A stretch of 64,000 nt of DNA, taken from the NCBI GenBank assembly GCA_016630955.3, contig CM049997.1, forward strand, positions 1,054,001 through 1,118,000, given 5' to 3'. The stretch's first letter is position 1. Each line of letters begins with the position of its first letter. Both the position numbers and the translations under genes were made by a program. Origin of the DNA: Didymella arachidicola (taxonomy: Eukaryota > Ascomycota > Dothideomycetes > Pleosporales > Didymellaceae). Shown piece by piece: positions 1-12,679 of the stretch. Below the pieces are notes generated by a model, which was given only the letters and a program-made list of their open reading frames with translations, was not told the DNA's origin and made no database searches.

Positions 1-3000
1 AAACGCCCACTCGAGAAGACCGACATATGGGCCGTCAACCCGGACAGAAGTGTGGATGTAATGGTGGAATGCCTGAATGTGGCGTTTGAGAAGCGGTTGA
101 AGGAGGGTGGCGATAGGCCACTGTTGATGGCCATGTTTGACACCTTCAAGCGCGAATTCATCACTGGAGGTCTTTGCCAACTCTCGGCATCCCTCATCCA
201 GGCCATCGCGCCATACGTTCTGCGATACTTGATCAACTTCGCCGTCAAAGCCTATGTTGCCCAGCACGATCCCCGCGCAAAGGCCCCACCGATTGGTGAG
301 GGCATTGGACTAGTCATTGGAATCACAGCAATGCAGGCTCTGCAGAGTCTGTTCACAAATCAATTTATGTACCACGGCATGATGGTGGGTGGAGAAGCGC
401 GTGCTGTGCTCATCACGGCCATCTTCGATAAGGCAATGAAGCTGTCAGGCAGAGCCAAGGCAGGTGGTCAAGCGGTTCTCGAAGCACCACCTCCGAATGT
501 CAAGCCTGGAAGCGAAGAGGAGAGAAAGTGGTACCAGAAAATCCTTAAGAAGAAGCAAAAGGAGACGAAGACGGGCCCTGAGGGCATTGCTGGAGGCGGT
601 GAAGGATGGGGTAACGGTCGAATTGTCAACCTCATGTCCACAGACACATACCGTGTTGACCAGGCGAGCGGTTTCTTCCACATGATCTGGACTGCACCCA
701 TAGGCATCCTAGTCACCACGGCTCTCCTTCTGGTCAACCTGTCATACAGTGCTCTTCCTGGTCTCGGTCTCATCCTGATCGCCATGCCGCTGCTCGCTCG
801 ATCAGTTAAGTCTCTGTTCCACCGCCGTGTAGCTATTAACAAGATTACCGATCAGCGTGTCAGTCTGACACAGGAGATTTTGCAAGCCGTGAGATTTGTC
901 AAGTTCTTCGGTTGGGAGACAAGCTTCCTCCAGCGCATCCAGGAAATTAGGAAAAAGGAGATCCGCGGTATTCAGGTTCTCCTTACCATCCGAAACGCCG
1001 TCTTAGCCGTCGGCATGTCGATGCCGGTCTTTGCCTCTATGGTGTCGTTCATCACATTCTCCCAAGTCAACCCCACTTTGGATCCAGCAAAGATCTTTTC
1101 CTCTTTGGCACTGTTCAATTCGATGCGCATTCCGCTGAATTTCCTACCTCTCGTCATTGGCCAAGTCATTGATGCCGCATCATCGGTGAAGCGTATTGAA
1201 GAATTCTTGTTGGCTGAAGAAGCCGAGGACAGTGCTACATGGGACTATGCCGCCAAAGATGCTGTTGTTCTGAGGAATGCAGACTTTACCTGGGAGCGTC
1301 ACCCTACGAACGACGAAGCTAAGGATGGACCAAATACCAAGAAGATTGGAAAGGAGACCAGAGCTGAGACTAAGGCTAGGGTGCAGACAGAGAAGGATGA
1401 ACAAGCCGCGGACCTGGAAAGAGCGAAGAATGCCGTGGAAGAGAAGCCCTTCGAGATGAAGGGTCTCAACCTTACCTTCGGCAGAAATGAACTCGTTGCC
1501 ATCATTGGCAGTGTTGGTTCTGGAAAGAGTTCGTTGCTTGCTGCGCTTGCCGGTGATATGCGCAGGACGAAAGGTGAAGTCGTCATGGGCGCGTCCCGTG
1601 CATTTTGCCCCCAGTACGCTTGGATACAGAATGCCACAGTTCGCGAAAATATTATCTTCGGGAAAGAGTTCAATCAAAAATGGTACGATCAGGTCATCGA
1701 TGCCTGCGCTTTGCGACCGGATCTGGACATGCTTCCTGTGGGCGATGCTACTGAGATCGGAGAGCGCGGCATCACCGTGTCTGGTGGTCAGAAGCAGCGT
1801 ATGAACATCGCAAGGGCCATTTACTTCAATGCTGACATTGTCCTCATGGACGACCCGCTCAGCGCTGTTGACGCCCACGTTGGCCGTCACATAATGGACA
1901 ACGCTATCTGTGGCTTGTTGAAAGACAAGTGCCGCATCTTGGCCACTCATCAGCTCCATGTTTTAAGTCGGTGTGACAGAATCATCTGGGTCGAACAAGG
2001 CGACATTCAGGCAGTCGACACCTTTCCCAACCTCATGGCGCATAATGCAGGCTTCCAGCAGCTCATGACGATGACTGCTTCCGAGGAGAAAGAGGAAGAG
2101 GAGGAAGGAGAGCTTGAAGATGAAGTCGAAGATGAGAAGAAGATAGCCAGGAAGGCCAAGAAACAGAAAAAGGCTGCTGCGCTCATGCAAGTCGAAGAAC
2201 GCGCTAGCAAGAACGTGTCCTGGGACGTTTGGATCCAATATATTAAAGCTGGAGGTGGATACTGGGTTGGGCCGCTTGTTTTCATCCTGCTTGTCCTCTC
2301 GCAGGGTGCCAACATCGTCACCAGCTTGTGGCTTTCGTACTGGACCTCTGACAAGTTTCACTGGGACAGAGAGGGCCATGAAGGCAGGTATATTGGTGCC
2401 TATGCAGCTTTCGGCTTCAGTCAGGCGCTCCTCATGTTCCTGTTCTCGTGGGCTGTCTCAGTCTTTGGTACAGAAGCTGGCAAGAAAATGCTGCATATGG
2501 CCATCACTCGAGTACTCCGAGCACCGATGTCTTTCTTCGACACCACGCCTCTCGGACGCATCACCAACCGCTTCTCCAAGGATATCGATGTCATGGACAA
2601 CACGCTGACTGACGCCATCCGCATGTACTTCCTGACACTTGCGATGATCATCTCCGTGTTCATCTTGATCATTGCCTACTATTACTACTACGCCATCGCC
2701 CTGGGGCCGCTCTTCATTCTCTTCATGTTTTCAGCTGCTTTCTACAGGTCCTCGGCCCGCGAGGTGAAGCGCCACGAGGCTGTCCTTCGCAGTACAGTCT
2801 TCGCACGCTTCGGTGAGGCTGTTATGGGCACAGCCACCATTCGTGCCTACGGCCTGCAGAACCAGTTTTCCCGCACTGTGCGAGAGGCTATCGACGACAT
2901 GAACAGCGCCTACTACCTTACTTTCGCCAACCAGCGCTGGCTGAGCGTTCGCCTAGATGTGGTCGGTATCTTGCTCGTTTTCACTACGGGTATCCTTGTC

Positions 3001-4034
3001 GTCACGTCCCGATTCAACGTCAACCCTAGTATTGCTGGCCTAGTTCTGTCTTACATCCTTACCATTGTCCAGATGATCCAGTTCACCGTGCGCCAGCTGG
3101 CTGAAGTCGAGAACAACATGAACTCCACTGAACGCATCTACCATTACGGCACGCAACTCGAGGAAGAAGCTGCTCTACACACCGACGTACAAGTTCGTCC
3201 GACCTGGCCCGAGCATGGCGAGATCGTTTTCGAGAATGTCGAGATGCGCTACCGCGATGGTCTGCCGCTCGTCTTGAAGGGACTGAGCATGCACGTCCGT
3301 GCTGGCGAGCGCATTGGTGTCGTAGGTCGCACGGGAGCGGGCAAGAGTTCGATTATGTCTGCTCTGTTCCGTCTGCAGGAATTGGCGGCTGGTTCAATTA
3401 CTATCGATGGCTTAGATATTAGTAAGATTGGTCTGCAGAATCTGCGAGAGAATTTGGCCATCATCCCGCAGGACCCTACCCTGTTCAAGGGAACCGTAAG
3501 TTAACGATGATTCTTATCTCCCGTACACGCGGCTAACAATGTTCGCAGATTCGAAGCAATCTTGATCCCTTCCACAAGAAGACTGATCTTGAGCTGTGGT
3601 CCGCCCTCCGTCAAGCCGATCTGGTTTCGAACGACGCTGAAATGGGCGACAAAACCGGACGCATCCACCTTGACTCTGTTGTTGAAGAGGAAGGGCTCAA
3701 CTTCTCTCTGGGCCAACGTCAATTGCTTGCACTTGCCCGCGCACTCGTTCGTGGCTCGCAAATTATTGTCTGCGACGAAGCAACTTCCAGTGTCGATTTT
3801 GAGACGGATCAGAAGATTCAGCAAACGATCGCAGATGGCTTTGCAGGGAAGACCCTTCTTTGCATTGCGCATCGTCTCAAGACTATCATCAGCTACGACC
3901 GTATTTGCGTCATGGACCAGGGTCAGATTGCCGAACTCGACACCCCCATCAACCTATATGATCAAGGTGGTATCTTCAAGGGTATGTGCGAGCGCAGTGG
4001 AATCCGGAGGGACGACTTCTTCGGGAAGCATTAG
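1..4034 (+). CDS. ABCC-type (MRP/YOR1-like) ABC exporter, 5' end missing
   Basis: Full-length ABC exporter of the multidrug-resistance-protein subfamily, expected in the plasma or vacuolar membrane. The frame is open from base 1, so the N-terminus lies outside the window. Exons are 1-3495 and 3549-4034, joined by a 53-nt GT-AG intron, giving about 1326 visible residues (YOR1-like proteins are usually near 1450). Order: transmembrane domain 1; nucleotide-binding domain 1 with Walker A GSVGSGKSS, signature VSGGQKQR and Walker B IVLMDDPLSAVD; an acidic linker (around 2085-2150); transmembrane domain 2; nucleotide-binding domain 2 with Walker A GRTGAGKSS, signature FSLGQRQ and Walker B IIVCDEATSSVD. 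NBD1 has D instead of the catalytic E after Walker B (MDDP), while NBD2 has DE, the usual asymmetric ABCC pattern. The substrate cannot be read from sequence; oligomycin/organic-anion export by YOR1 is only the closest comparison. Confidence 0.93.
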
Positions 4035-5856
4035 GGTTCAAGCGTGCGATGGCGGTACAGACTCGCATAGCGCGCATTGCAGCGAGCCGTGGCAAATATC
4101 GCGCTGCGAGAGGGGCCATAGGATCAAAGGCATCCACAATCAGCATGATCGGGTGAATTTGTACACTCATTTTGCGTGTTTTCTTGTTGTGGATGCGCCG
4201 TGATTAACGCGCATGAGCATGGCGTTTGTAGCGGCAGAGGGCTTTCTTCGTCCAATATCAGGCTCGAGTGGGCATGTCTAGCGAGGGTCTGTTTCGCACC
4301 AGCGGAATCTAAACTTTCAGGGAGAAACATCAGTAACTATTGCAAATATGACAAGCTGAAGACGCAATGTCCCATAGTTGACAATGAGGGCTGGTTCAGG
4401 ACCCGAAGGCGATGCCATGTGATGTTCCTGGCGTTCAGCTGCTGACGGCGAGGCTGTATCTTCAATAAACCTGCACCAGCCGTAGCTAGGATTGAAGCCG
4501 GTCAACAGCGCAAAACGTGGTAGGATCTAGTGCCTTGGTATCGTAGCACCTCTGCTCCTCAAGCGCATTTCTGCTCAGCGCGTTGCCACTCCGCCAATAC
4601 TCTGCCACCGGGTCTAAGAGACTGCGCCAGCAGCATGCACCATCAGGCGCTTGATGTCGCTATCGCAAGGCTGGTGTAGCTGGTGACACTGCGCCAGGGC
4701 GGTGGCGCCGACGCACGTAGTCGAGGTCCTGATCCAGAACGCTGGAAGCCTCCATCAGAAGTCGCCTTCGCTGCGTCTTCTGTCAATGGCCAAACGGGCA
4801 GGTCACTTGCCAATCACTCGCGCAGCAAGCTGCATGAAGCTAAGGCGCCGCCGTGGATTCTTCGGCCTGGGCCTCCGCGTGGGCAGGATCTCGCTGCATT
4901 GGACTTCACTTCTTTGAGCCTCGCCCGCGCTCATGCTTGCAAGCCAAGCTCCAGTCGTTCAGCACGGATTCGAGACCCAGCGAGCTTGCCCTGTTCCAGC
5001 GCGGCACTCTCCAGAACTCGCTCAGGGACGCCGTGACGAGAGCATGGATGGCGTGCAGCGGCGTCAAGAGTCTTGTGGTTCTTGGAGCCTGCGATAAGCT
5101 CTGCACCCTGTGACAAGACAACACGGCAGTGAATTGGGCGGTGCGCAAGACAAGCGGCGCTCGAAACACTGTGACGTTGACCGCAATGAGCGTTGAGAGT
5201 GGAGCGCTGCTGGTTCAAACAGGTGCTTGCAAGTGAACAATAGCGGCTCACCTATCAATTGAAAGGGCCGAAAACCATAACTTTCTGCGCTTGCAGGAGA
5301 GACCTTCGTTGGGCCTAGCAAGACTCGATCGGCCCTCTAACCTGGAACTCAGCGTTCGCTCAGACCTTCCCCCGGCCCTGGGCCTGGAGTTCTCCTCCAA
5401 GCTCATTATCACGGCCTGCGCCCACCAGCTACGCTCCTTTTGCTAGCCGTACCATTTTCCTCCTGCTGCCCCAAAGTCACTCTCTGCTTGTACCCCGCAG
5501 CAACAATCTGTAGCTGAAGCACGCCGGTCGACCAGCTACATATAGGCCTTCACTTCGCCTGTGCTGTTTACTCCTTCCCTGTTCACGGCACCCTTATCGT
5601 GTTGAGCCTTCCACCTGAGGAGTGACCTTTCTGGAAACCACCCCACGGCAGTCGAAATCGTGCTCGATCACCTGATCTGCGTGTCATTCCTGCTGCGTGC
5701 TCAGCTCGACCATCAGACGTCGCACAACATTACTCCACTGCGTCTACTGCCAGCCATCATTGGAAAAGGGTCCTCCTGACCACTCCGTCCCTGCGGCACT
5801 GCACATCACGGCCCTGTTGACACATTGAACACTGTGACCGCTCCTTCCACACCGCA
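4035..5856. other. intergenic, no gene recognised
   Basis: The 1.8 kb holds the 3' flank of the ABC exporter and the upstream region of the gene at 5857. Both strands carry only short open frames with no family resemblance. The stretch from about 5400 to 5850 is pyrimidine-rich, as expected for a fungal promoter and 5' leader. Confidence 0.5.
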
Positions 5857-6462
5857 ATGGCAACAAACAACGAAAAGTACGAGCCCGTCACCTTTGGCGT
5901 CACCATCGAGGGCAAGACGGACGTCCCCCAGTCCACACCGTCGCCTGCACCTTTGCTCCCGTCATCCAACGCGTCGACCACGTCCACAGCTACAGCAGAC
6001 GCTACCGCTAAGGAGATGGCCATCGACTCGTCCAACCCCTACTCCGCCTTTTACAAGCATCCAGACGCCCGTCGCTCTCTCGACAATGTCAGCGTTCCCC
6101 AGAGCAAGACACACCTCCAAATCAACACATTCGAGCACGATCTTGAGGCTGGCGTACCGCTGTCAGCCGCCACCACACAGCAACTTCCCAAAGTCTCGGT
6201 TGACGGCCGCGTCAGGGAGGTCAAGGATTGCACGATGTGGCCGTCCAGGCAGGCTGTGCTTGAGAAGCGCAAGGATCACAAGCGCAAGAAGGGCTGCACA
6301 CCCTTCAAGGGCCTGACTAGCAAGCAACGGCTATGGATTAAGATCATCATCGCGCTCCTCGTCATCGGCGCCGCGGTTGGTCTCGGTGTAGGCATCTCGC
6401 GGGCCGTCGGCGGCGGTGTATGGGCCGGCGATGGCAAGAGCAAGGAGATTCCTCACAACTGA
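5857..6462 (+). CDS. small single-pass membrane protein, unknown function
   Basis: A 201-residue protein in one exon. The first 160 residues are polar, rich in Thr/Ser/Pro/Ala and probably disordered. A basic patch (KRKDHKRKKG) is followed by one hydrophobic segment of about 20 residues with Gly zippers (from IKIIIALLVIG onward), then a short tail ending KEIPHN. A basic patch before a C-terminal helix suggests a tail-region anchored protein with its N-terminus in the cytosol; that topology is inferred. Proteins of this build are common in ascomycetes and have no assigned role. The ATG sits in a good context (ccgcaATGGC). A possible 3' UTR intron begins with gtacgt near 6499. Confidence 0.7.
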   Translation: MATNNEKYEPVTFGVTIEGKTDVPQSTPSPAPLLPSSNASTTSTATADATAKEMAIDSSNPYSAFYKHPDARRSLDNVSVPQSKTHLQINTFEHDLEAGVPLSAATTQQLPKVSVDGRVREVKDCTMWPSRQAVLEKRKDHKRKKGCTPFKGLTSKQRLWIKIIIALLVIGAAVGLGVGISRAVGGGVWAGDGKSKEIPHN

Positions 6463-7810
6463 GCCCGCAAAAGGCTCCGTTGGCAACAGCACTGTCATGG
6501 GTACGTCAATTCCGCGTCGTGCACACTCGAACCCATAGCTAACGTTTGCTCGAGTCGCTCAGCACAACTTTCGAGCATGACCCCGACTAAGACATCGCGC
6601 GTTGCTTTCTTCGACATCATTACGATATCCCCCTTGTGCTGTTTATTGTTTGTACTTAATGTACATATTCCTGTCTCGCTTCTGTCTATATTTCAACGGG
6701 ACACATCTGGGTCACGGCGCACATGGCGCACTTTACTGGGCATATCAATGCATCTGGGCAAGGATCAAGGAGCTTGGTGTTACAATGGGATTTCTACGGG
6801 TGCGCATCACACTAGAGATATAACGCACGAGAGAGAACGATCAATCGATTATGGCCTGCGCTGCTCCGGCAAGGCTGAACTCAACGTTATCTTCACGTGC
6901 GTGATTCTTCATTGTCTTGCACGTCATGGTGAACAGCTTGTGCTCCTCACTCAACAGTTTCACGGGACCCACTGTTTGTGGCCTGTCAACCGCGCACGGT
7001 ACGTTCCACTTGAGGAGTTCACAAACAAAAACTGACGTCAATGGACCTGGTGCGAAAGCAGCATTTCAAGCCAAACACATCGCTCTGTCCAGCGAACGAA
7101 TTGCAGACGCAATCGCGGACGCGGCTCGCGCTTCCAAGTTTATTTACTGCAATTACCCGCATTGTCAATGCAATTCGAAAACCAGACGGACGGTAACAAA
7201 AACTGTAAGCCTATTGGCAAGAATCACAGGCGATCCATCAACGGGGAAATTGCACGGGTCCCTGCGTACTCGCCTACAAAGTACGTGCTCGGAATTATTG
7301 GGTGTGGATTGAGTGGGTTTCGGCGGCTGCGCCTCTCCCGAATCCACTTTCCCCTGCGCATTGTGATTTGCGCGGTTGGAGCAAGAAATGTTGATTTTGG
7401 GTCGAGTTCCGAATACGGTGGGTGCCAAACGTGTAGAGGTATATTGGGGTACGAGAAGACGTTTTATAAAGGTTTGTTGTTTGTTCAAGGACCCACGGTA
7501 CGTGCCGAGGGAAGGCCCGAGAGGGTGTTGGAAGGGAGACGTGGAATGCTGACAGTGAGTTATACGTTGGGAAAGGGCTGATTTGGCATCGTTTCTCAAG
7601 ATGAGCAGGCTTGTTGCAAATTTCCTTTGTAGAAAAGAAAGCTAGTTGTGAACTTCCGGATCTCAGGGAACAGTGAATGGATCTTTGTCAGTTCCTTGTA
7701 TTCTGGCCGTACCTCTCAGGGCTATGATATGCTAGGTGTTACAGCTAAGATTCTTACTCTCTGAGCACATCTCTCGCAGTGAACAATATGTTAGACATTC
7801 TGCTACGACA
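6463..7810. other. intergenic, no gene recognised
   Basis: About 1.3 kb of moderate GC content after the small membrane-protein gene. Open frames up to 150 codons occur on both strands, but none shows a domain, hydrophobic pattern or splice structure that I can defend. Confidence 0.45.
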
Positions 7811-9760
7811 TTATTCGTATAGCTCACCCAGCTGTGGGCGCTTCACATGCTTCGACGACGATGAGCAGCGTCTAGCCTTAGGGATAATTCCCATCTTACC
7901 TTCGAGAGGTGTGAATCCGTCTTGTGTTCAGCCGGGTGAGACGCTGCGCTGGTGATCAGACTACAGTTCTCCCCCAACGGAACATTCGTCGTCATTGGTC
8001 TGCGACCCATCCACCGGACTGCAATGATAAGAAAAAACGTAAGCAACGCAGAAGGTGACCAGACTTGAGAACGGGATTCCTCAAACAGACGTCCATCCCC
8101 ATAATTTCCCGCCGGAGTCGTAGGTAATGGTCGATGCAGGACAGGAAGAACGTCGGCGAAGATAACCAGTACAAGCCTCCGCTGGTGATCATGAGTGGTG
8201 CTGCCCATCTGTATGGAAGTTGCAGGAAGTATGTGCTGCGTTGGTTTCCGTACGGCTTCGTACCCCGGAGCCCCTTCCTTGACATCGCTAGATTATTCCA
8301 CTCAGCCGTACTTGCCATGGCCGTACATATCGTGTTCAGATTGAGATAATAAATGGAAACAAGGACTTGGGGCATGTTCGAGAGCCATGCGTTCCAGCTT
8401 GTTGCTCTCGCAGATGCGTCTTTGGCACCGAAAGAGAGCGAGCCAGTGGAAGCAGATCCCCATTGCCACAATCTGCTGTCAAGACCATTGATCCCCTTTG
8501 TGAACACGGCAAAGACCACGACGAAACAAGATCCGCTGTGTCGAAGTCAGTACAGAGAGGTTGCATGATGGGTGACACCTTACGCTACGATCACGGAACA
8601 AGCCTTGTCATATCCAATGGACGAACAGTACCGTCGTCTTCTAGGTTGCCACGCGTGTCCTTCATGGTTGGTAGCGTATCGTTCCTCGAAGCTGAAAAGT
8701 ACTTCGTCAAGTGCTTCCTCAGGTCAGAAAGTCAGGATACTGCACGTAAGATGCAGCATCACTCAAGGTGACTATGTATTCCGATGTATTCATGGTGAGG
8801 ACGCCGACCATGATCGCTGCCTTGAACAAGTTGGAGCATATTATAACAATCATGAAGTAGAGGCTGATCTGAATGCGACTATTACGACCACCGTCAGTCG
8901 TCTAGCCCTCTACAATATGAAAATTCTGGCTCTGTGAAGAGTTGGACTGCTGTCCTATTTGCAGCCATTCACCGGAATTGACCCAGCCCTCTGCTGTTGG
9001 TTTCCCAAGCTGAACAAAGCAATCACTGGTGACTTTGACTTGGAGAATGTCGAAAAGAGATTGTTCCGGGGGTAGTGCTCGGTCCGTACGGAATCTGATC
9101 GATGACGTGACAGTAGTCTTCATATCACGAGACCTCCGGCTCCGTGTAGATCGCATTCCATCTGAAATTGCCGAGTCGAGTCGGATTGAGTCATACCAAT
9201 GGTGTCGAAGACCGTACGTACCGTTCAGCAGATCTGAAGTGTTATCAACGAGCAACACTTGGTGTTGGCTCATAGTCATTATCTTGAAGATTACAGCATT
9301 GTAACTGTTCTGCGTTAGTTGTCAATGCTCCAATCTTCAACACTGACTTACAATAGATGCAGAGGTAGAGACGAAGTAGTCAAGACTAAGCACAATGCTG
9401 TCCTCTTTCTGCAAATGATCCTTAGGTTGTGTATGCTGAGAATACCGACATCAAGTCATTGCCCATTAGCATGAGGGAATCCATCTGTTTTCTTGTTGGC
9501 GCGTTCAGGACGTGCTTGGTGTAATTGCTTGCATACTGCAGGACTGTGCTTAAGAGTCCTTGAAAACATGGTCTAAATTGTTCCACCTGAATACTTTGGC
9601 TTCATAACCTTCCAAGATTGTGATGATCCCGTTTTGATTGTACCCGAGTCTTGTCCTGGCGCCGATGACAATCCTCGCGATATTGCCAAGTAGCACAGAC
9701 GATGGAATGCAAGATCCCAGAAGCACAGCCATACGCGAGCCATACAGTCGACTTCCTCAA
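7811..9760 (-). pseudogene. DUF6536-type fungal membrane protein, multiply broken
   Basis: Pieces of one multi-pass membrane protein are readable in order on the minus strand but in shifting frames. The N-terminal DUF6536 part (about 9750-9350) has SRMAVLLGSC, then LLSTVLQYASNYT and LNAPTRKQMD, then LDVGILSIHNLR. Next come PLHLFYNAVIFK across an intact intron (9305-9351), a helix segment SLYFMIVIICSNLFKAAI, the block MPQVLVSIYYLNLNTI with QRSTYFLQLPYRWAAPL, and a C-terminal SAASHP...LSKVRW piece ending in RPQLGELYE before a stop at 7811. Lesions include frame changes near 9550, 9475, 8900, 8720, 8095 and 7900, a TAG at 8902-8904, a TGA at 8719-8721, and a TGA at 9456-9458 where the family has Trp. 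A second intron (8536-8583, gtaagg...ctgac...acag) is also still well formed. The family function is unknown; DUF6536 proteins are fungal membrane proteins. Family assignment is by recall of conserved motifs. Confidence 0.8.
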
Positions 9761-10899
9761 ACTTTGAGCTTGTAGTTGCTGTCAATTAGTTTCATAGCCT
9801 GAATTACCGTCTGCCGAGGTCGTTCGTGGTCTTCGAATTCCGTGGACGACCTAGAGCTTGCATCTGGCTACGAAACAAGGGCCTTGGACTCGATGCATTC
9901 GGCAGGTCTGTCAGTACTAGTGTAAGATTAGTGCGTGCAGCAGGCTGACCTGAAGTTTCCCTATTGCCCCGGAAGCTCATCGAATCCATCAGTGGGTTGT
10001 AGGCCTTATGTGGACAAGGTTGGAACCAATCGTTCATCCTGTGGCGAAACTATCGCACATAGCATCCCATCTGCCGAATTCTTCTAGGCTACTGCAGAAT
10101 ACATAGCTCTCAGGTTGCAGTGTCTTCAAGTCTCTAACATTTCACGGGGACATTGGCATATCAGAGTAACTCCAGTCATGCTGATACTAAGTGAGTCCGT
10201 AGCCGAGTCCATATATCATAGAGAACGCGGGGCTGTGGCTGATGATCAGTCCACAAGGCTGAAGCGTTATAACCTTGTGTGCTGATGTGCAGGATCACGC
10301 CAGGTCTTTTAGTGACCCGCGTTGCGTCTGCATCGAAGCTATTTAACAGCCTACTGAGCTGAACGTGCGCAACCGGGGACGACCTGCGCCCCTTACGGCA
10401 TGAGCAGCTGGGAGTTTTGCTCATGAAAGCGTACAATTCCATAGTGATCTTGTCTCTGGATTTGAAAGCGATACATGCATTACAATTCGTTTTGAACTGC
10501 TCGATAAGTTCAATGTGTTCGTAGTGTGATTGATTGAGAGTTAACTATCAAGGGTGGGACCGAAGTACCCATCGACTAGCGCCATAAACAGCACTAGACA
10601 GCACTTCCATATCGGAAACACTAGCTCTGACGGTAATGCGTGTGGTGTGATGCCGATGAGTGGGCGACGCGCTGCAACATCCTCGCGAGCGGCGCAGTTA
10701 GCGCGCCGACAAAACGTCCCTAATCTGCTGGCATACCACGTCTCCAACCTTCAAAACGCAAGATCAGTCGTGTCCTTGGCCAGTGCAACACTCAATTGGG
10801 CGATCTAGGGCACTCATCGCTTCAAGGGCGAACGCAATTGCTCTCTCCCCACCCGCTAGCTTCAGATATATCAGCCTGTACGATTTACACACTTCCGAC
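9761..10899. other. intergenic, possible decayed 5' end of the pseudogene
   Basis: The start of the DUF6536 pseudogene is not certain and might extend to about 10037 on the minus strand, where a 77-codon frame lies. The rest shows nothing recognisable. The interval also contains the upstream region of the phosphotransferase-like pseudogene. Confidence 0.4.
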
Positions 10900-12234
10900 A
10901 TGACTTTATTTGACGGGCTGGCCGAGAAAATTGGGGATGACCAGTGGGATGAGTGGAAAGCAAAGGTGCTCGATGCAAAAGAAGAAATCGCTGCTTTCGT
11001 TGCGCGTCGTCGGCTGGGTCGTGGAGCTGAAGTCCTCGATTGGTTCCATGGCTCTTTCAATCTCTGCCTGCAGATAATGTACAACGATGGGACTCCGGAT
11101 GTTATAATACAATTTCCAGGCCCTGGACACACGACATTTCGAGACGAGAAGATTCGGAATGAGGTTCGAGTCATCCAGTTCCTTCACGAATTTACATCTG
11201 TACCAGTACCACGTCTGTTCAGCTGGGGTCTCACTGAGGATAGTCCGCAGCACTTGGGACCATTCATGATTTCCGAGTGCGTGGAAGGCGTTCATCTTTC
11301 TGATGTCCTCAAGGACCCTGCTGATCCAAAGCGCCTCCACTTGAACCCCGAGATTGACATGAACATATTGGACAACGTGTACACTGAAATGGCCGATATT
11401 ATGCTGGAACTCTACAATGTCGACTTCGACCGGATCAGGGCCATTTCAAAGGACACGTCTCCAGGATCTTGATCCGTGACAGAGCGGCCCCTTGCTTATA
11501 CTATGAACGAGCTGGCGACTACGGCTTTTTTCCCTGTACAGGACTTTCCTTCAACGACCTTTACATCTACGAGCGATTACTTTCAGTACCTTATGACCGA
11601 GCACAAAACACACCTTTGGACCCAGCGCAATATATGTTGTAGTCGAACAGAAGCTCGGGATCGATATATATCTCGTCTTCTTTACGCAAAATCATCCGAT
11701 AAGCATTCTGTCAGCGATAATGGCCCTTTTAAACTCTTTTGCGACGACCTCAGGCCTCAAAATATACTGCTGGATCCGGAGACCCTCCGCATCAAGGCTG
11801 TGCTTGATCTTGAACTCACAAACGCCATGTCTCGTCAATTCGCTTCCGATGCGCCTTGGTGGTTGCTGTTGGTCGGACCTGACTCATATCTTCTCCAAGA
11901 TCGTGCCCTTGAAGAGTTTGTAGAGGATTACGAGCCTCGCTTAGAGCACTTCTTGCAGGTCATGGAACGTGTGGAGGGGGCAAGGGATGGTGCAGGTGAT
12001 ACACAGCCTCTTTCAAAGCTGATGAGAGAGTCGTGGGATACAAAGCGATTCTGCTTCAATTACGCAGCCCGGAATCCTTTTGATGTCGAAGTCTTCTTTG
12101 ACAAGTATTTGAATGAGAGTCATGCAGGCATTGGGTCGCTGGATGAAGACGCGCGTGAAGGACTTGAGCCCTTCGTGGAGATGAAGATGAAGCAGCTGCG
12201 GGCATATGACGGCGAATGCTCCAAAGCTCTTTAA
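10900..12234 (+). pseudogene. phosphotransferase-family (APH-like) gene with one in-frame TGA
   Basis: One reading frame runs from ATG 10900 to TAA 12234 (444 codons), interrupted only by TGA at 11470-11472. The product resembles fungal aminoglycoside-phosphotransferase-fold proteins, which have the protein-kinase-like fold and mostly unknown substrates. Visible landmarks are a Gly-poor N-lobe with DWFHGSFNLCLQI and DVIIQFPGPGH, the catalytic-loop equivalent FKLFCDDLRPQNILLDP, and the metal-binding segment AVLDLELTNA followed by APWWLLL. The TGA falls in SPGS*SVTERP, where relatives have a tryptophan before the V-x-x-R-P motif, so a TGG-to-TGA change is the simplest reading. No splice signals would remove it. 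An upstream in-frame ATG at 10783 exists, but 10900 fits the family start better. Readthrough or sequence error cannot be excluded. Confidence 0.8.
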
Positions 12235-12679
12235 GAAGACCGAATTCTTGTGCCGTATCAGATCTCCTGTTGTGTTGAGTCAGAAGGATAGGGTGTTGCA
12301 GGAAATGAAGTACCACAGTCGTGACCTCATTGCCAGTTCTGGAGTATTTCTGTGCATTTGTGTATATAACCTGACTTGGTCTCCTACACTAAGTTCACAG
12401 GAGGTTCTGTATAGCAAAGGGTAGGCGTATGGCCATGCCGCTTAAAGACCGGAGCTTGGCCTGGTGAGAAACATCGAGCTCAGCTCTCCGGTCCTTCGCT
12501 TTCATGGTCTAAGAATGCCGTTGTGCGCCATATCGTTCAAGATGTACTTCACTGTATGAAACATACTTCATTTGCATCACGAATTGTGCCCAAGCTCAGC
12601 AACCTGATACGTAGCCCTATCACCGGAGAAATAGTGTCATAATATCCCCTAATGGCTCCTGGCAGGGAAGTCTTGAGTT

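Noticed and set aside
11470..11472. TGA in the phosphotransferase-like gene as a RIP product
   Set aside because: TGG to TGA needs a C-to-T change at CpC on the other strand, not at CpA, so it is not the preferred RIP context.
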